In this document: one piece after another, positions 5,951 through 8,900 of the stretch
How positions within the stretch are numbered: the stretch's first letter is position 1
Layout of the letters: each line of letters opens with the position of its first letter
From: Acidobacteriota bacterium
GTDB taxonomy: Bacteria > Acidobacteriota > Terriglobia > Terriglobales > Acidobacteriaceae
Assembly (NCBI GenBank): GCA_021781255.1
Contig: JAJXXG010000579.1
Location: forward strand, 1-8,900
Direction of reading: 5' to 3'
DNA length: 8,900 nucleotides
The notes under the pieces: generated by a model
What the model saw: the letters and a program-made list of their open reading frames with translations, nothing else
Database searches by the model: none
What the model was told of the DNA's origin: nothing
Translations under genes and position numbers: made by a program

Positions 5951-6110
5951 CCAACCGTACAGTCTGGAATTCCGCCCGCAGCGCGGCGCCGGACTTTGCA
6001 GTACCCCCGGAGGATTCCGGGAGAGTGCCGCCGCAAATCCAAAGGCGCGAATGGAGCACGCGCCAAATGCTCCCTCGCCCTGCGGTGTGCACCCAGAATT
6101 GGAGAAATGT

Positions 6111-7388
6111 ATGCCTACGGCACTTTCAACCGTCACTCTCGACCAGGAAATCAATCCCTGGGAAGCGCAGAGTGCACGGTTTGATTTCGCAGCTCGAAAG
6201 CTCAACCTTGATGAAGGTTTGTGGAAGCTGCTCAGAACTCCCTCACGTGAAATCATCGTCCACTTTCCGGTCACCATGGACGATGGCCGCATTGAAATCT
6301 TCACCGGCTTCCGCGTGCAGCACAATATCGCTCGCGGCCCTGCCAAGGGTGGTATCCGTTACGCGACAGATGTCACTCTCGACGAAGTCCGCGCGCTTGC
6401 CAGCTGGATGACCTGGAAATGTGCCGTCGTCAACATTCCATTCGGCGGAGCCAAGGGCGGGGTCGTTTGTGACCCACATGCCATGAGCACCGGCGAGCTG
6501 GAACGCATGACCCGCCGCTACACCTCTGAGATCATCGAATTCATCGGGCCTGAAAAGGATGTTCCCGCGCCCGACGTCAACACGAACGAGCAGACGATGG
6601 CCTGGATCATGGACACCTACTCCATGCACGTGGGCCACACCGTCACCAGCGTCGTCACCGGCAAGCCGATCAATATTGGCGGTTCGCGCGGACGCCTCGA
6701 AGCGACGGGTCGCGGCGTGATGATTGCCTGCAATGAGAGCCTTCGCTACCTGAACATGAGCATAGACGGTTGCCGAGTTGTGATTCAGGGCTTCGGCAAT
6801 GTCGGTTCCCATGCCGCGCGCATCATGATGGAGAACGGCTACAAAATAGTCGGCATCGCAGAGAAGGACGGCGGCCTCTTCAATCCCAGTGGCATCGACA
6901 TCCATCAGCTAGCCGAGTATAAGTACCGCAACGGCACCACGCTCGGCTTTCGCGGCGCTGAGGCCATGCCGAGCGAGGAACTCATCGTCTCCGACTGCGA
7001 CTTGCTGATTCCCGCTGCGACAGAGAACGTCATTACCAGCCGCAACGCTGATAAGATTCGTGCGCGCATCATTGTGGAGGGCGCCAATGGGCCCACCACG
7101 GCTGTTGCGGACGAAATCCTCGCCGAAAAACGCATCTTCATCGTGCCGGACATCCTGGCAAACGCCGGCGGCGTCACCGCCAGCTACTTCGAGTGGGTGC
7201 AGGACCGCCAAGGCTATTTCTGGAAAGAGGCGGTCGTCAACGAGCAGCTGGAAGGCATCCTGCGTGACAGCTTCGATGACGTTGTCCGCTATGCTGAAGC
7301 CCACAATGTCAACAACCGCATCGCGGCCTATATGCTGGCCATTGACCGCGTTGCCTTCACCATCAAGCAGCGCGGCATTTACGCCTGA
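6111..7388 (+). CDS. gdhA: Glutamate dehydrogenase (Glu/Leu/Phe/Val dehydrogenase family)
   Basis: Interconverts glutamate with 2-oxoglutarate and ammonium using NAD(P), linking nitrogen and carbon metabolism; normally a cytoplasmic hexamer. The 425-residue length fits the NAD-linked RocG/GudB-type enzymes. Seen: GPAKGGIR (Lys79), [17 protein letters not shown] (Lys103 and catalytic Lys115) and APDVNT (Asp155), each 10 below the Clostridium symbiosum numbers 89, 113, 125 and 165. Then come [16 protein letters not shown], the Rossmann glycine motif GFGNVG (227-232), VEGANGPTT, and [18 protein letters not shown]. Glu250 at the end of the second strand is compatible with NAD preference, but this is not certain. 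The ATG has GGAG 6 bases upstream (6101-6104). The frame stays open upstream to 5928 (TTG), but those 61 codons do not look like GDH. A strong hairpin follows the stop. Confidence 0.96.
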   Translation: MPTALSTVTLDQEINPWEAQSARFDFAARKLNLDEGLWKLLRTPSREIIVHFPVTMDDGRIEIFTGFRVQHNIARGPAKGGIRYATDVTLDEVRALASWMTWKCAVVNIPFGGAKGGVVCDPHAMSTGELERMTRRYTSEIIEFIGPEKDVPAPDVNTNEQTMAWIMDTYSMHVGHTVTSVVTGKPINIGGSRGRLEATGRGVMIACNESLRYLNMSIDGCRVVIQGFGNVGSHAARIMMENGYKIVGIAEKDGGLFNPSGIDIHQLAEYKYRNGTTLGFRGAEAMPSEELIVSDCDLLIPAATENVITSRNADKIRARIIVEGANGPTTAVADEILAEKRIFIVPDILANAGGVTASYFEWVQDRQGYFWKEAVVNEQLEGILRDSFDDVVRYAEAHNVNNRIAAYMLAIDRVAFTIKQRGIYA

Positions 7389-7405
7389 ACGCTGCAAGAT
7401 GAATA

Positions 7406-7442
7406 CCGAACGGGCCGCCTCTTCGCGGCCCGTTCGGCGTTT
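7406..7442. terminator. Bidirectional transcription terminator between gdhA and the cytochrome gene
   Basis: A perfect 13-bp stem (7406-7418 with 7425-7437) encloses a 6-base CTCTTC loop and lies 18 bases after the gdhA stop. The stem is very GC-rich, with only a short T run after it (7440-7442). The cytochrome gene ends at 7448 on the opposite strand, so the same palindrome can serve both converging transcripts. Confidence 0.8.
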
Positions 7443-7447
7443 CACCT

Positions 7448-7867
7448 CTATCGGGACTCAGTGGTTGCTGTGCTGCTCCGCGGCTCCTTTGGAAGGCTCC
7501 GCAGGTAGCTGATGATCTGCCATCGCTCCGGCTCCGGCAGAACGCTCCAGCTCGGCATCCCTTTCCGCAAGCTGCCATTCTTCAGCAGCCATGCCAGTTG
7601 GCCGTCCGTTGCCGCACGTATCTCTTCGCTGCGCAGGCTCGGCCGCCCGTGTCGTCCCAGCGCATCCGCGCCATGGCATTTGGCGCAGTGGTCTTCAAAT
7701 AGCAACTTGCCCGCCGCAATCGCTCCTGACTGCTTCGCATAGGGATTCACGCGTTCCCGTTCCTTTTGCGGAACCTTGCTCATCCAGCGGCTGCTCGCCG
7801 CCATCGCCAGCAGGGAAGCGGCAGCCAGCATCGTCGCCAACGCTATCCGAATCCACGCACGTCTCAT
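7448..7867 (-). CDS. Small monohaem cytochrome c, exported
   Basis: Predicted periplasmic or membrane-tethered electron carrier of 139 residues. The N-terminus (MRRAWIRIALATMLAAASLLAMA) is an export signal or membrane anchor with a positive start and a hydrophobic run at about 6-24. The mature part has one haem site, CAKCH (61-65), and a likely axial Met104 in KGMPSWS, followed by PEPERWQIISYLRSL. This is the class I / CBB3-type cytochrome c layout. The Ser/Thr/Glu-rich tail is probably disordered. The ATG overlaps the stop of the upstream gene (ATGA, 7864-7867) and has a strong GGAGG (7874-7878) 6 bases before it, within the end of that gene. The two are therefore co-transcribed and probably translationally coupled. 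Its redox partner cannot be read from the window. Confidence 0.93.
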   Translation of the reverse strand: MRRAWIRIALATMLAAASLLAMAASSRWMSKVPQKERERVNPYAKQSGAIAAGKLLFEDHCAKCHGADALGRHGRPSLRSEEIRAATDGQLAWLLKNGSLRKGMPSWSVLPEPERWQIISYLRSLPKEPRSSTATTESR

Positions 7868-8814
7868 CGCGCACCTCCCCGGTGGAACAAGTCTCCATGG
7901 AACCAGTCGCGAAACTGCTGAATCTCATAAGACAGCTTGAAGCGCCACAATACGCCTGCGCTGTTATGGTTCAGCCCGAACTGCGGCGAACAATCAACCC
8001 GTGGCCCGCGTGGTGGGCTATAGCTCACCGTTGGCCCGGCATAGTGCGAGGTATCGTGCAAGCCTGGACTCGCCGTTGTCCCCAGTCCGCCATAGATCTC
8101 CGCACCGACACTCCAATGCTCGCGGCACAGAGCGCATCTTCGAGCCTGCGCGACCAAGGCAAGGGGTCGGCTCGCGCCTATTGCGTAGCCAAACTCCCAT
8201 GGCCCGCCCATCAGATTTTTCTCGGCAATCACGTTCTCTGAGAAGTTCCAGCCCTTCGCGTTGCTTGAGAGAATCAGCTTGCCTTCCAACTCGCGCTCCA
8301 CTTCTCTGCGATTCTCCGCATTCAATCCCTGCAGGTCGTTCACGCCATCGTGACCCACCACCTCCAGCACGCTACGGTCCGCTCCGTTTATGTCCTCATA
8401 CTCCATATAGAGAACCGGATTCACCCAGTGCTCGGTCGGTAGGACGCGAAAGCGGTTCTCCCAGCGAAAGCCCGTGAAGATCGTCGAGTCATTTGCCACG
8501 GCCACGCCCTGCAAATAGAGCTCCGTGGTCCACCATGCCTTCGCGCCATACTCAAGCTCGAGCGTCGGGCTGAAGAATCCATTCGCATTCTTCGGCTGCG
8601 CCGTCATTCCTTTGAGCGCAATTTCCAAATTGCCCGGCTCTTCCAGAGCCTCGGAATACGTCACGAAATACGGCGGCTCCTGCGCCACCATCATTTTTGC
8701 TGCTGTGCAGAAGAGCCCAACTGCCAGCATCAGCACTCTCACAGCAAGGAGCACCTTCTTTGCACACCTTCCCGCACGCACACACCTGCATGCGCGGTCC
8801 AATGACCGTGTCAT
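7864..8814 (-). CDS. Predicted outer-membrane beta-barrel-like protein, function unknown
   Basis: I do not recognise a named family. The 316-residue product starts with a long basic segment (MTRSLDRACRCVRAGRCAKK), then a hydrophobic stretch at about 21-40 ending in MMVAQEPPYF, which looks like a signal peptide cut near residue 45. The rest is aromatic-rich with many alternating polar/non-polar strands, such as PTLELEYGAKAWWTTELYLQG, FTGFRWENRFRVL, NPVLYMEYED, WEFGYAIGASRPLA and the late strand VLWRFKLSYEIQQF. This suits a transmembrane beta-barrel; the strand count is not established. CALC at 227-230 is not a haem site because the next residue is Arg rather than His. The start has AAAGGGA (8820-8826) 5 bases upstream. 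It is the first gene of a two-gene unit with the cytochrome, overlapping by 4 bases, which suggests a joint envelope role. Confidence 0.75.
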   Translation of the reverse strand: MTRSLDRACRCVRAGRCAKKVLLAVRVLMLAVGLFCTAAKMMVAQEPPYFVTYSEALEEPGNLEIALKGMTAQPKNANGFFSPTLELEYGAKAWWTTELYLQGVAVANDSTIFTGFRWENRFRVLPTEHWVNPVLYMEYEDINGADRSVLEVVGHDGVNDLQGLNAENRREVERELEGKLILSSNAKGWNFSENVIAEKNLMGGPWEFGYAIGASRPLALVAQARRCALCREHWSVGAEIYGGLGTTASPGLHDTSHYAGPTVSYSPPRGPRVDCSPQFGLNHNSAGVLWRFKLSYEIQQFRDWFHGDLFHRGGAR

Positions 8815-8837
8815 CGAAATCCCTTTCTGGAATCGCG

Positions 8838-8873
8838 GCTGACGTTTCCGCTATGCTGGGGGGAACCGTCAGC
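8838..8873. repeat. Imperfect inverted repeat upstream of the outer-membrane protein gene
   Basis: GCTGACGTTTCC (8838-8849) is matched by GGAACCGTCAGC (8862-8873), 11 of 12 positions complementary around a 12-base centre. It begins 24 bases upstream of the gene start at 8814, where an operator would be expected. The centre contains TATGCT on the plus strand, which might be a -10 box for a gene running off the right edge. Function is inferred from position only. Confidence 0.45.
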
Positions 8874-8900
8874 TTTCACGTTGCCGGTGATGCGGCTCTG

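Larger units (their letters stand above)
5480..6110. other. Gene-free region between the EAL and glutamate dehydrogenase genes
   Basis: This 631-base stretch separates two divergent genes and has no coding sequence I can support. The ORFs that cross it have no recognisable protein character, and some run into gdhA out of frame. It holds a hairpin followed by seven T (5641-5669), two copies of a 16-base direct repeat, an 8-bp inverted repeat (5719-5743), a sigma-70-like promoter (5889-5918), and a 6-bp GC-rich hairpin with a GGAT loop (6006-6011 pairing with 6016-6021). I saw no convincing promoter for the EAL gene. A decayed gene or insertion remnant is possible, but no protein trace is recognisable. 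Confidence 0.6.

Noticed and set aside
5928..6110. N-terminal extension of glutamate dehydrogenase by 61 residues
   Set aside because: The extension begins at TTG, has no similarity to GDH, and the ATG at 6111 has a good Shine-Dalgarno and gives the normal 425-residue length.
5756..6184. Open frames in the region upstream of gdhA as hypothetical genes
   Set aside because: They overlap gdhA out of frame or cross the predicted promoter, contain many Arg/Pro/Gly codons typical of chance GC-rich frames, and have no supported ribosome binding site.
8125..8136. CALC motif in the outer-membrane protein as a haem-binding site
   Set aside because: A c-type haem site needs CxxCH; here the fifth residue is Arg.
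8853..8900. Start of a plus-strand gene reading MLGGTVSFHVAGDAAL to the right edge
   Set aside because: Only 16 codons are visible, there is no Shine-Dalgarno, and the start overlaps the inverted repeat; another start (GTG or ATG at 8887-8892) is equally possible.
1..8900. CRISPR arrays, insertion sequences, tRNA or rRNA genes
   Set aside because: I saw no regularly spaced repeats, transposase-like proteins, terminal inverted repeats with target duplications, or tRNA-like cloverleaf sequence anywhere in the window.

Overview
The window looks like ordinary chromosomal DNA from a GC-rich Gram-negative bacterium, most probably an acidobacterium (class Terriglobia). This assignment is an inference from the overall feel of the proteins: a secreted Ala/Pro-rich protein with a basic C-terminal tail, an outer-membrane protein paired with a small cytochrome c, and TrpE/GDH sequence style. 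No rRNA or marker gene settles it. There is no mobile element, CRISPR array, RNA gene or phage-like region.

Layout. On the minus strand at the left are adenine phosphoribosyltransferase (apt, 1-435, running off the left edge) and, upstream of it, a small acylphosphatase (582-863). Divergent from these is a plus-strand pair: the glutamine amidotransferase subunit of anthranilate synthase (trpG/pabA, 935-1510), and 2 bases later an unrecognised secreted protein with a FecR-like core (1513-2586). That pair converges, with only 7 bases between stops, on a minus-strand pair: a receiver-EAL cyclic-di-GMP phosphodiesterase (4283-5479) followed by the catalytic anthranilate synthase subunit trpE (2594-4222). 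A 631-base gene-free region (5480-6110) separates the EAL gene from a plus-strand glutamate dehydrogenase (6111-7388), which ends in a strong hairpin. Converging on that hairpin is a two-gene minus-strand operon with an ATGA overlap: a predicted outer-membrane protein (7864-8814) and a monohaem cytochrome c (7448-7867).

How the genes work together. TrpE and TrpG form the two-subunit enzyme that makes anthranilate from chorismate and glutamine, although here they sit on opposite strands about 2 kb apart. Each is preceded by the same octamer TACACTGG, placed exactly 5 bases before its start codon, with a second shared GCAA 11 bases further upstream. The spacing fits a -10 box firing at the first base of the start codon, i.e. 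leaderless mRNA, and it also argues for a GTG start for trpE. GDH links glutamate to 2-oxoglutarate and ammonium. The cytochrome/outer-membrane pair is an envelope module of unknown role.

No wholly new multi-gene system is visible. The observations most worth checking are the shared trpE/trpG promoter element, the heptanucleotide repeat that supplies the C-terminal tail of TrpE, the secreted protein coupled to trpG, and the structured DNA upstream of the GDH gene.
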